DNA of 9,813 nucleotides. It comes from Candidatus Latescibacterota bacterium (GTDB lineage: Bacteria > Latescibacterota > UBA2968 > GCA-2709665). The translations under genes were made by a program, and so were the position numbers. Location of the stretch: contig JASLMQ010000727.1 of NCBI GenBank assembly GCA_030746455.1, positions 1 to 9,813 on the forward strand, in the 5' to 3' direction. This document shows, in pieces, positions 1 to 5,338 of this stretch. A model generated the notes under the pieces. The model did not search any database, had not been told where the DNA came from, and saw only the letters and a list, made by a program, of their open reading frames with translations. The stretch's first letter is position 1. Each line of letters begins with the position of its first letter.

Positions 1-50
1 GGGTAAGGGGCTACCGACGCGCACAGGAGCGGGGGCCTCCCCTCCCGGCT

Positions 51-314
51 CTACTCCTTGTCAACCAGCCCGCGTGTCAGGGCCTCCTCCACCAGGCACC
101 CGACCGCTGACCGCAGCTCAGGCAGCAGGTCCACCGAGATGCAGACACCCTTCCTCGAGGGTTGGAGCTGACCGTCATCGTCCCGGTAGTAGACCCGTAC
201 GTCGGCCAGGTCGTGGCCCCGGTACCTGGTGAACGAAGCGCGCACCTCCTCGACGCTGTTCTTGGCGAAGGTGTACAGCGTTTCCGAATCCGGCGATCGT
301 GTCTCGGTTCTCAT
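51..314 (-). CDS. PC4/p15-like single-strand nucleic-acid-binding protein (87 aa)
   Basis: The 87-aa product resembles the transcriptional coactivator p15 (PC4) family. That fold is a small dimeric beta-sheet/helix domain that binds single-stranded DNA; bacterial and phage members are small proteins of about this length. Residues 23-62 read like the family core: a beta strand (EVRASFTRYRGHD), the R-x-Y-Y motif (R40-V-Y-Y), then D-G-Q-L, then the P-S-R-K-G turn (52-56) leading into C-I-S-V and a C-terminal amphipathic helix (63-80). The start at 314 is chosen because AAGGAG lies 5 nt upstream. A longer form is possible, starting at a GTG (449) that overlaps the primase TGA as GTGA, but its extra 45 residues are Arg/Ala-rich low complexity and have no good ribosome site. 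It lies 131 bp downstream of the primase gene, so a single-strand-binding role in element replication or transcription is plausible. Family recognition is from sequence pattern only. Confidence 0.72.
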   Translation of the reverse strand: MRTETRSPDSETLYTFAKNSVEEVRASFTRYRGHDLADVRVYYRDDDGQLQPSRKGVCISVDLLPELRSAVGCLVEEALTRGLVDKE

Positions 315-445
315 TGTGGCTCCTTGGTTACGTCGTGCACCTTGGTTCGCTGCTCGGCGATCGCGCCCGTCAGATGCGGCTGGCGGGCGCGAGACAGACG
401 GTAGCCTTCGCATGCGATGAAGAAGCGGCCGCGCGTGGATCTTCC

Positions 446-2641
446 TCACGTCTCGGTCACCCAGCGGGGAAGGTCCTCATCCTGCTTCCGGCCATTGCCT
501 GCTGACGCTGCTGACACAGAACGACCGTTTTCCGGAAAGTCCCCATGTAGATTCATTGATTCACCTTTGCTGACTTCAGTGTCAGCAGCGTCAGCAGTGT
601 CAGCAAGCAGACCGATTCCCTGCCATCCGCGAGCGCCCTCGTGCCCGATCCGGGTGGTCTCAAGTCCCCTCTCGGTCAGCTTGACGCCCAGATCCCGCTG
701 ACGGAGGGGTCTCTCGCCGTTCTGCTCGCACCACTCGGTGTATGCCCGGTATAGGCCCTTCGACTTGGCTTGGCACTGTTCACTGATGACGCAACACTCT
801 TCGAGGAAAGAGGCGATGACGTCCATGTCGTCCCGGTAGGCCTTCGTGGCAGCCACCACCTTGTCAGGCGGCTGCAGCCCTTCGGCCTGCCATTCGAGAC
901 AACCCTCCACTGCCCAGCTGAGCAGCGTAGATAGTGATTCGCGGGAATTCAGCCTTTGGGGGAGAGTTCTGTCTTGCTTCTCGGCGGGGAAGTAGGCCTG
1001 GAACGGGACCAGGTGAACCCGGCTCCAGATCGCCTCATCTGTTCCGGTGATTCGTGGAGGGTGATTCGTGACGAGCACGATCTTGTCAGTGGGGTCATAT
1101 TCGAAGGGCTCGTGGTACAGGAAGCGGCCCAGGCGCCGGTCACCCCCGGTCAGGTACTTGACGCGCCCCTCCGCGAGTTTTCGTCCCTCCTCGCTCTCCA
1201 CACACCAGGTGAGACGGGATCCCCGGAGCATCGCGATCTCGTTGAGCGTGTTCTCGTTGCGGCGAACCATGAGAGCTTCGGAACTGATCTGAGCCCCATA
1301 GTCTCCCAGCATCGTCTGGAGTGCCCCAAGCAGCGTGGACTTGCCGTTCCGCCCGCCGCCGTGGAGCACGAACAGGACGTGCTCACGCACATCCGCGGTG
1401 AGCGAGTATCCTACCATTCGTTTCACATAGCCGATCACGTCCGAATCATCCTGGAAGATCTGACTCAGAAAGTCGAACACGAGAGCTTCCTGCGCAGAGG
1501 GGTCAAAATCCACCGGGGCAAGCTTCGTGATCAGGTCCTCTCGCCGGTGCTCGCGAAGCTCACCCGTACGCAGATCGATGGTGCCGTTCTCCACGTTGAG
1601 AAGGAACGGATCCACATCGAAATCGGTGACGAGTACGGGGAGGGGCAGCTTGCTCTGGGCACTCGAGAGAAGAGCCTTGACCTTCGCGTCCGATAGGGAT
1701 CGGGCCGCGTGCTTGAACAGGTCCGAAGCCTTGGCTCGGTCCGGCTCGACCGCGGCCTCTTCGGAGATGGCCTTGACCGTTTCGACCGCTCGCCGGCGGG
1801 CCTCGCCAGTCTTGTCCAAGATCCATCGATGGCCGTCCCACACCATCCACCCCCGGTCGTGGGCGTACCTGAGGTCGTGCCGATGGCGATCGATCAGACG
1901 ACTGGCGTTGCCATCGTCCGTGAGGGTGTAGGGCCGCTCTTGTGAGGGACACGCCTCGTCAAGAAGCTCCTGCAGGGCCTCCTTCCCCCGATGGACCAGG
2001 AAATCGTCCAGGCCCACCTTCGGGACACCAGGGAGGGCTGGGAGCCGCACGATGAGCGTGTCGGCGCCGCGTGCGTTGAGCTCCTTGGCCAGTTCCCTCT
2101 CGGCCGCACGCACCTGGGCATTCGTGGCTGCGTCAGAGTCATAGACGATGTAGGCTCTGCGTCCTTCCCACGCGATCTCCTCGAAGTCGGGGATCACGTG
2201 CTTCTGGCCGGTCTCCGGATCCTTACCTGCGCGCCAGGAATAGACGCCGGTGAGACCAACGCAGGCGAAACCTGCCTGCACAGCAGCCAACGTCTTCTTC
2301 TCGCCTTCCGTGAAATGGAGGGGGACGCTCGGGTCCTGAAGGGCCTTCCGGTCCAGTGTAGGAGGGACGTACAGACGATTGCAGGACTTTCGAGGGGAGA
2401 GATACTTCGCGGGCTTCTTCCAGCTCGGCGGCTGGAAGGGCTCATCAGGCTTGACTCGGAGGAGGGCAGCTTCCCCGTTTCCTTCCGTGAACGGGAAGAC
2501 GAGGCCGCCGCACGGCAGCTTGAAGTCCAGGATCTCCGAGGCCCCCTTCGAGTCAACCGAATAACACCCGCACGCGCGGATGGTCTCCGCTGTCAGACCG
2601 CTGGCTTTGAGATCTTCGAGGTGGGTGGGTTTCAAGTTCAT
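446..2641 (-). CDS. TOPRIM primase / superfamily 3 helicase replication protein (731 aa)
   Basis: This is a mobile-element replication initiator with primase-like and helicase halves. The N-terminus (1-30, HLEDLKASGLTAETIRACG) and residues 105-215 match the DUF3854/TOPRIM-like module: T-E-G-E-K-K (111-116) supplies the acidic residue and Y-D-S-D (167-170) the metal-binding D-x-D. Residues 348-380 (NVENGTIDLRTGEL onward) are the D5/P4-type N-domain of the helicase. The SF3 AAA+ core follows: Walker A GGGRNGKST (428-436), acidic Walker B-like ESEE (482-485), sensor-1 T-N (525-526) and arginine-finger candidate R541 in the W-S-R-V-x-L-V-P-F motif. Residues 620-678 look like a C-terminal winged domain. 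A low-complexity Ala/Asp/Ser tail (679-731) follows and is encoded by the repeat array at 499-605. The start at 2641 has AGGAG 7 nt upstream; the upstream in-frame extension to 2770 overlaps the preceding gene and is low complexity. It probably unwinds the element's origin and lays primers. Confidence 0.9.
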   Translation of the reverse strand: MNLKPTHLEDLKASGLTAETIRACGCYSVDSKGASEILDFKLPCGGLVFPFTEGNGEAALLRVKPDEPFQPPSWKKPAKYLSPRKSCNRLYVPPTLDRKALQDPSVPLHFTEGEKKTLAAVQAGFACVGLTGVYSWRAGKDPETGQKHVIPDFEEIAWEGRRAYIVYDSDAATNAQVRAAERELAKELNARGADTLIVRLPALPGVPKVGLDDFLVHRGKEALQELLDEACPSQERPYTLTDDGNASRLIDRHRHDLRYAHDRGWMVWDGHRWILDKTGEARRRAVETVKAISEEAAVEPDRAKASDLFKHAARSLSDAKVKALLSSAQSKLPLPVLVTDFDVDPFLLNVENGTIDLRTGELREHRREDLITKLAPVDFDPSAQEALVFDFLSQIFQDDSDVIGYVKRMVGYSLTADVREHVLFVLHGGGRNGKSTLLGALQTMLGDYGAQISSEALMVRRNENTLNEIAMLRGSRLTWCVESEEGRKLAEGRVKYLTGGDRRLGRFLYHEPFEYDPTDKIVLVTNHPPRITGTDEAIWSRVHLVPFQAYFPAEKQDRTLPQRLNSRESLSTLLSWAVEGCLEWQAEGLQPPDKVVAATKAYRDDMDVIASFLEECCVISEQCQAKSKGLYRAYTEWCEQNGERPLRQRDLGVKLTERGLETTRIGHEGARGWQGIGLLADTADAADTEVSKGESMNLHGDFPENGRSVSAASAGNGRKQDEDLPRWVTET
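499..605. repeat. Inverted iteron array inside the 3' end of the primase gene
   Basis: The heptamer TGCTGAC occurs at 500-506, 509-515 and 568-574, and its complement GTCAGCA at 581-587, 590-596 and 599-605. Neighbouring copies within the outer groups are exactly 9 bp apart. The arms 499-517 and 579-597 form a perfect 19-bp inverted repeat (GTGTCAGCAGCGTCAGCAG and its complement) around a 61-bp loop; the inner pair 568-574/581-587 is a 7-bp hairpin with a 6-nt loop. On the coding strand the two groups encode (ADT)(ADA)(ADT) and (VSA)(ASA). The copy at 568-574 is read in another codon phase (V-S-K), so the conserved unit is the DNA and not the peptide. Plausible roles are binding sites for the primase/helicase (an intragenic origin), a regulatory mRNA hairpin, or both. 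Confidence 0.85.
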
Positions 2642-2704
2642 CACGCCTCTCCTATTTCGATCCGAGCCGGCGATGGGATGGCCCCGACCCGAGGTCCAGA
2701 CGGT

Positions 2705-2719
2705 ACGCGCACAGCGCGT
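2705..2719 (-). other. Perfect GC hairpin directly after the HTH gene stop codon
   Basis: ACGCGC-ACA-GCGCGT is a 6-bp perfect stem with a 3-nt loop, beginning one base past the TAG of the helix-turn-helix gene. No T-run follows on the minus strand, so it is not a classical intrinsic terminator. It may cause pausing, protect the mRNA 3' end, or attenuate transcription between the small regulator and the primase gene 64 bp further on. Confidence 0.4.
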
Positions 2720-2720
2720 G

Positions 2721-2912
2721 CTAAAGGTGGACGGCCTCGTGCTCGGGCCTGGTGGCCTCGTCGAACTCATGGAGGTTCACTCTAATCACCCGGCCGAATC
2801 GCCGCATACCGGGAATCTCGTTGTGCCTCGACTTCTGGTACAGCGATCCCTCAGGGATCTTCCTCCGCTCTGACAGTTCCTTCAGGGTGACGTACTCGCT
2901 GTCCCTTGCCAT
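2721..2912 (-). CDS. Excisionase/MerR-type helix-turn-helix DNA-binding protein (63 aa)
   Basis: A 63-aa protein with one winged helix-turn-helix domain of the excisionase (HTH_17) type. Residues 6-50 follow the family pattern: E-Y-V-T-L-K-E-L-S-E-R (first helix), K-I-P-E-G-S-L-Y-Q-K-S-R (recognition helix), then I-P-G-M-R-R-F-G-R-V-I-R-V (the wing) and N-L-H-E-F-D-E-A-T (last helix). Members of this family are recombination directionality factors of integrated elements or small repressors/activators. The start at 2912 is chosen because GGAGG lies 8 nt upstream; the in-frame extension to 3029 adds 39 residues with no domain and runs into the leader. It sits 79 bp before the primase start and is probably co-transcribed with it. 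Possible targets are the repeats at 4117-4168 or the dyad at 3081-3130. Whether it is an excisionase or a regulator cannot be settled here. Confidence 0.78.
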   Translation of the reverse strand: MARDSEYVTLKELSERRKIPEGSLYQKSRHNEIPGMRRFGRVIRVNLHEFDEATRPEHEAVHL

Positions 2913-2919
2913 CTTGCAT

Positions 2920-2934
2920 ACCTCCGATCGAGGT
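2920..2934 (-). promoter_or_regulatory. Small hairpin that covers the ribosome site of the HTH gene
   Basis: On the minus strand ACCTC-GATCG-GAGGT forms a 5-bp stem with a 5-nt loop. Its 3' arm contains most of the GGAGG Shine-Dalgarno sequence (plus-strand 2921-2925). The hairpin could lower or regulate translation of the 63-aa protein. The stem is short and may be coincidental. Confidence 0.3.
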
Positions 2935-3054
2935 TGACGTTGCCGTGTGACCGCCCTATCTTCTGTGTGTCCTCTTGCGATGGTCGCGAATCTGTTGCGG
3001 GTGGACGCGGACCCGGGTGTCGTGAGCACTCGGGTTCTTACTGTGTCTGACGCG

Positions 3055-3083
3055 AATATAATCTATCCGCTCGCGGAAGTCAT
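3055..3083 (-). promoter_or_regulatory. Sigma70-like promoter for the HTH-primase-PC4 genes
   Basis: Reading the minus strand, ATGACT (3083-3078, four of six matches to TTGACA) is followed by a 17-bp spacer and TATATT (3060-3055, five of six matches to TATAAT). Transcription would start near 3048 and give a leader of about 135 nt before the start at 2912. The -10 and the next two bases (TATATTCG) are identical to those of the promoter at 3955-3983, which has the same 17-bp spacer. Confidence 0.55.
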
Positions 3084-3130
3084 GGACGGCCCAAATCGAA
3101 GCAACCATGTTTCTCGGCGTTCTGTCCATG
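3081..3130. repeat. 7-bp inverted repeat straddling the promoter of the HTH gene
   Basis: CATGGAC at 3081-3087 and GTCCATG at 3124-3130 are perfect complements separated by 36 bp. The inner arm overlaps the -35 hexamer of the 3055-3083 promoter, and the outer arm lies just beyond the stop of the 226-aa gene. It could be a pair of operator half-sites or a long-looped stem at the 3' end of the upstream transcript. Confidence 0.35.
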
Positions 3131-3135
3131 GGGTG

Positions 3136-3816
3136 CTATATGTCATTGCCTAGCAGGCTTTTGAGTCTTCGGTCCGCCTCGCATATTTCTTCCAGGGCCC
3201 TCTCGTAGCGGTCCCCATACCTAGCTTTCCTTGCCGCCTCAAAGCTCACGTCGGGGATCCCAAAGTGCTCAGCCAGGTCCACAATCACCCCGGCCTGGGC
3301 ATCGACTGTCAAGGCGGTGCATGCGTCGAGCATCACCCGGAGTTTGACAATGAGGCGATTGGTGGCCCCCCTGGGCGAGAGCCCTGCCTGGTCCTTGACG
3401 TCGGTCTCAAACCGAGCTTCCCAGTAGGGGATGAGCGCCGAGCGCAGCAGCCTGTCTACCTCCAAAGGGTCGGGTAGGGATACGTTCAGTTCCTTCAGCT
3501 GCTTCCGGCCTACCTGTAGCAGGATACGCCGCAACGTCTCAGCGGCCCTCATGGCATCTGCAAGAGCCGCTACATGAGGACCGATAGTCTCATCGTAGAG
3601 CTGTTCGACCGCCTCTTCTTTCTCGCAGCTTAACACAAAGGTCTCGTGCTTGAGCACGTAGAGGGCTTGAATCAGCCGCCATTCGAAGAGCGTGCGCGGA
3701 TCGTATCCTTGCTGCCTGCAGTATGTGAGGTACCGTACGCTCAAGTCAGGGAACTCCCACACGAATTCCTCGAGGCGCATGCGGATTGCAGTGCGAAGCG
3801 GATCCTCATTCGCCAT
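3136..3816 (-). CDS. Uncharacterised element protein (226 aa)
   Basis: I do not recognise this family. The product is 226 aa, apparently soluble and almost wholly helical, with no signal peptide or membrane segment. The N-terminus (1-60) has aromatic-rich helices (EEFVWEFPDLSVRYLTYCRQQ); the middle (75-130) is amphipathic helices. The C-terminal part (185-226) contains L-A-E-H-F-G-I-P-D-V-S, which resembles a helix-turn-helix start, followed by a charged helix with R/K and E/D alternation. The start at 3816 has GGAGG 5 nt upstream. It is the first minus-strand gene at the presumed element edge and has its own promoter candidate (3955-3983) and a long structured leader. Its base composition is less GC-rich than that of the metabolic genes to the right, consistent with foreign origin. 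A regulatory or replication-accessory role is possible, but nothing in the sequence proves it. Confidence 0.8.
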   Translation of the reverse strand: MANEDPLRTAIRMRLEEFVWEFPDLSVRYLTYCRQQGYDPRTLFEWRLIQALYVLKHETFVLSCEKEEAVEQLYDETIGPHVAALADAMRAAETLRRILLQVGRKQLKELNVSLPDPLEVDRLLRSALIPYWEARFETDVKDQAGLSPRGATNRLIVKLRVMLDACTALTVDAQAGVIVDLAEHFGIPDVSFEAARKARYGDRYERALEEICEADRRLKSLLGNDI

Positions 3817-3841
3817 GGTTCCCTCCGTCCAGGATTGAGGC

Positions 3842-3894
3842 GGGGCCGCCGGCAGGACGGTGCCGTGCGCCGCTTATCGGGCGGATACGGCCCC
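3842..3894 (-). other. Possible three-way-junction leader RNA
   Basis: In the leader of the 226-aa gene a closing stem GGGGCCG/CGGCCCC (3888-3894 with 3842-3848, 7 bp) encloses two hairpins: CCGC-7 nt-GCGG (3884-3870) and CGGCA-6 nt-TGCCG (3865-3850). It ends 25 nt before the start codon. It may be a translational control element or chance pairing in GC-rich DNA. Confidence 0.3.
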
Positions 3895-3954
3895 ACGGCT
3901 TCCAGTGATCTTCTGACATGGCGAGCTCAAACCGGCTCAGTTCGTATCACCTCG

Positions 3955-3983
3955 AATATAGACGGTGGTTGGCTCTCCTTCAA
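3955..3983 (-). promoter_or_regulatory. Sigma70-like promoter for the 226-aa gene
   Basis: On the minus strand TTGAAG (3983-3978, four of six to consensus) is followed by 17 bp and TATATT (3960-3955, five of six). The predicted start is near 3948, giving a leader of about 130 nt. The -10 octamer TATATTCG and the 17-bp spacing repeat those of the 3055-3083 promoter. Confidence 0.55.
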
Positions 3984-4116
3984 GGATTCATCTCCTCTCA
4001 GTTTTGCTCACGTCCCCTCAGAAGTCCCGTATCTAACCCTTCAGTGGATCCCGCTGTCACCGGGTGTGTCGACGTAGGTCTCCCTGTGATGGTCCACGAG
4101 ACATCCTACGGATTGT

Positions 4117-4168
4117 TTCTAACCGTGTTCTAACCAACGCAGCTTCAGGTGGGTTCAGATGGCTTCAG
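4117..4168. repeat. Helically phased direct repeats at the element edge
   Basis: TTCTAACC occurs at 4117-4124 and 4128-4135 (11 bp apart; TCTAACC also at 4032-4038). Directly after come TTCAG at 4144-4148, 4154-4158 and 4164-4168, exactly 10 bp apart. Spacing of 10-11 bp puts successive copies on one face of the helix, as for cooperative binding by excisionases, integrase arm sites, plasmid initiators or regulators. The 63-aa HTH protein is a candidate ligand by inference only. Confidence 0.7.
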
Positions 4169-4240
4169 AGAGCATAAGCTGACAGACCTCTCAGTGACCA
4201 GGAAGACCCTGAGAGTTTAGCACTTAGCTCAATCAGAATA

Positions 4241-4272
4241 GACTTGACTCAAGTCCTCCTCTCGAATACCTT
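4241..4272 (+). promoter_or_regulatory. Candidate promoter of the metabolic genes with a palindromic operator
   Basis: GACTTGA-C-TCAAGTC (4241-4255) is a perfect palindrome around one central base. It contains TTGACT (4244-4249), a good -35, followed by a 17-bp spacer and TACCTT (4267-4272), a weak -10. A repressor bound to the palindrome would block this promoter. TTGA-n-TCAA dyads are typical of MarR-like and other dimeric regulators; a fatty-acid-responsive one would suit the downstream enzymes, but its identity is unknown. The weak -10 lowers confidence in the promoter more than in the palindrome. Confidence 0.45.
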
Positions 4273-4285
4273 CTTAGACGCCAAA

Positions 4286-4312
4286 ACGGTCGGGAAATCG
4301 GGTCCCGGCCGT
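4286..4312. other. 10-bp inverted repeat with 7-bp spacer (leader hairpin or recombination core)
   Basis: ACGGTCGGGA (4286-4295) and TCCCGGCCGT (4303-4312) pair over 10 positions with a single G-U, around the 7-base AATCGGG. As plus-strand RNA it is a strong hairpin in the leader of the enoyl reductase gene, 83 nt before its start. On the minus strand the stem is followed by TTTTGG, so it could also be a weak terminator against transcription leaving the chromosome. Two ~10-bp inverted arms around 7 bp is also the geometry of a tyrosine-recombinase crossover core. Confidence 0.6.
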
Positions 4313-4395
4313 CGCTTTGAGTGTCAAAATGACGCCAATCGCCCATGCCGCCGCAAAGGCCTGTGGACGCAGGCAATAGATGAAGGTGGAAACGC

Positions 4396-5181
4396 ATGTA
4401 TGGGATCGACCTTGCCGGCGAGGCGGCCGTTGTCGCCGGTGTGTCCAACAAGTGGAGTATCGCCTGGGCGATCGCCCAGATGCTGCACGAGGCCGGCGCT
4501 CGCCTGGTGCTTCCCTATTTGAGCGAGCGGGAGCGAGGCGGCATTGAGAAGCTGGTCGCCGATGCGGAGTGGGATGACGTCGTTCTCCCGCCCGAATCGT
4601 GCAATGTGGCCGACGACGGGCAGATCCGGGATCTCTTCGAGTTCGTGGGCGGCGAGGTGGAGCGGCTGTCGTGCTTCGCCCACTGCATCGCCTTCGCGCC
4701 GCGGGAAGCCCTGCAGGGCGAGTTCAGCGAGACGTCACGCGAGGCCTTCCGCGTGGCGCTGGACATCAGCGCCTTTTCGCTGGTTGCCATGACGCGTGCC
4801 GCGGCACCCCTGATGACCCAGGGCGGGTCGGTGACCACGCTCTCGTTCATGGCCGCGGGAAAGGTGTTCCCGTCGTACAACGTGATGGGTACGGCCAAGG
4901 CGGCGCTGGAGTCCGCGGTCCGACAGCTCGCGGCGGAGCTGGGGCCAAGGAACATCCGGGTGAACGCGATTTCTCCAGGCCCGATCAGCACGGTGTCCGC
5001 CCGAGGGGTCAAGGGATTCGGGGATTTTCTGGAGATCTACAGGGACCGGGCGCCAATGGGGCGCAATATCACCCAGGAGGAAGTGGGCAAGGCGGCGTTG
5101 TTCTTCCTGAGCGATTTGTCGAGCGGCATCACGGGAACGGTGCTTCACGTGGATGGCGGATACCATGTGATGGGAGTTTAG
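4396..5181 (+). CDS. fabI: FabI-like NAD(P)H-dependent enoyl-ACP (or enoyl-CoA) reductase (261 aa)
   Basis: A cytoplasmic short-chain dehydrogenase of the divergent FabI type, which reduces trans-2-enoyl thioesters in the last step of the fatty-acid elongation cycle. The length (261 aa) is usual. The N-terminal nucleotide motif is the FabI form, A-G-V-S-N-K-W-S-I-A-W (14-24), not the standard G-x3-G-x-G. D/N-V-A (70-72) and H-C-I-A-F-A-P (96-102) follow. The catalytic Y161-x6-K168 lies in S-Y-N-V-M-G-T-A-K-A, then I-R-V-N-A-I-S-P-G-P-I (187-197) and the terminal H-V-D-G-G-Y (251-256). Against E. coli FabI, the first active-site tyrosine (Y146) is F151 here, as in InhA, and G93 is A99. AGGTGG lies 6 nt before the ATG. 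It is the first plus-strand gene, 157 bp before the acyl-CoA dehydrogenase, so a CoA-linked role beside beta-oxidation enzymes is possible. The symbol denotes the family, not a proven housekeeping role. Confidence 0.87.
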   Translation: MYGIDLAGEAAVVAGVSNKWSIAWAIAQMLHEAGARLVLPYLSERERGGIEKLVADAEWDDVVLPPESCNVADDGQIRDLFEFVGGEVERLSCFAHCIAFAPREALQGEFSETSREAFRVALDISAFSLVAMTRAAAPLMTQGGSVTTLSFMAAGKVFPSYNVMGTAKAALESAVRQLAAELGPRNIRVNAISPGPISTVSARGVKGFGDFLEIYRDRAPMGRNITQEEVGKAALFFLSDLSSGITGTVLHVDGGYHVMGV

Positions 5182-5338
5182 ACGAAGAGCAGGAAGCATT
5201 GGGGATTGAGAATTGAAGATTGAGAAATCAGGGGCGGGCAGCGTGCTGAGGACGAGCCCCGGAGGAGCAAGGAGGGCGGTGGAGGAAGGCGGGGAAATGC
5301 AAGATGCAAAATGACGGAGGATAGAGGGAGACGGGAAT
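5182..5338 (+). other. Purine-rich spacer with a 9-bp direct repeat
   Basis: This 157-bp spacer is strongly purine-biased on the plus strand. GATTGAGAA occurs at 5204-5212 and again at 5218-5226 (14-bp period), and AATGCAAGATGCAAAATG at 5295-5313 is a second internal near-repeat. No hairpin terminator is visible, so read-through from the enoyl reductase into the dehydrogenase gene is likely. GAGGGAG (5324-5330) is the ribosome site of the next gene. A 13-codon ORF from the ATG at 5311 overlaps that start and is probably meaningless. Confidence 0.5.

Larger units (their letters stand above)
3817..4395. other. 579-bp divergent spacer, presumed element/chromosome junction
   Basis: No convincing gene lies between the minus-strand 226-aa gene and the plus-strand enoyl reductase. 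The spacer holds the minus promoter and leader (3842-3983), clustered Y-TCAG pentamers (3936, 3997, 4017, 4040, 4144, 4154, 4164, 4190; one inverted at 4209), phased repeats (4117-4168), a palindrome plus candidate plus promoter (4241-4272), a strong inverted repeat (4286-4312), a smaller dyad TTTGA-GTG-TCAAA (4316-4328) and a 5-bp hairpin at 4359-4374. The part from about 3900 to 4290 is less GC-rich than the genes on its right. I see no tRNA here that could serve as an integration target, and the exact boundary cannot be fixed from one end. Confidence 0.7.

Noticed and set aside
499..605. CRISPR array
   Set aside because: Units of 7 bp with 2-bp gaps and opposite orientations do not fit repeats of 24-40 bp with unique spacers.
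956..1696. Long plus-strand ORF (246 aa) antisense to the primase gene
   Set aside because: It mirrors the codon bias of a clearly real gene on the other strand, has no recognisable domain and no ribosome site.
2642..2770. 43-residue N-terminal extension of the primase
   Set aside because: Ser/Thr/Arg low complexity, overlaps the HTH gene, while the ATG at 2641 has AGGAG at good spacing and starts the conserved domain.
1991..2785. Plus-strand ORF (264 aa) antisense to the primase N-terminal half and HTH gene end
   Set aside because: It spans the end of one real gene and the start of another on the opposite strand; GC-driven shadow.
2913..3029. 39-residue N-terminal extension of the HTH protein
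   Set aside because: No domain content; the GGAGG before 2912 and the domain start favour the short form.
3057..3062. Perfect plus-strand TATAAT as a forward promoter
   Set aside because: No acceptable -35 at 16-18 bp and no plus-strand gene downstream; the overlapping minus-strand -10 has a matching -35 and a gene.
3918..4133. 71-aa plus-strand ORF in the divergent spacer
   Set aside because: No ribosome site, lies across a minus-strand promoter, and the protein shows no domain.
3817..4395. tRNA gene as integration target
   Set aside because: Scanned for a cloverleaf with the T-arm consensus GTTCNANNC on both strands; none found.
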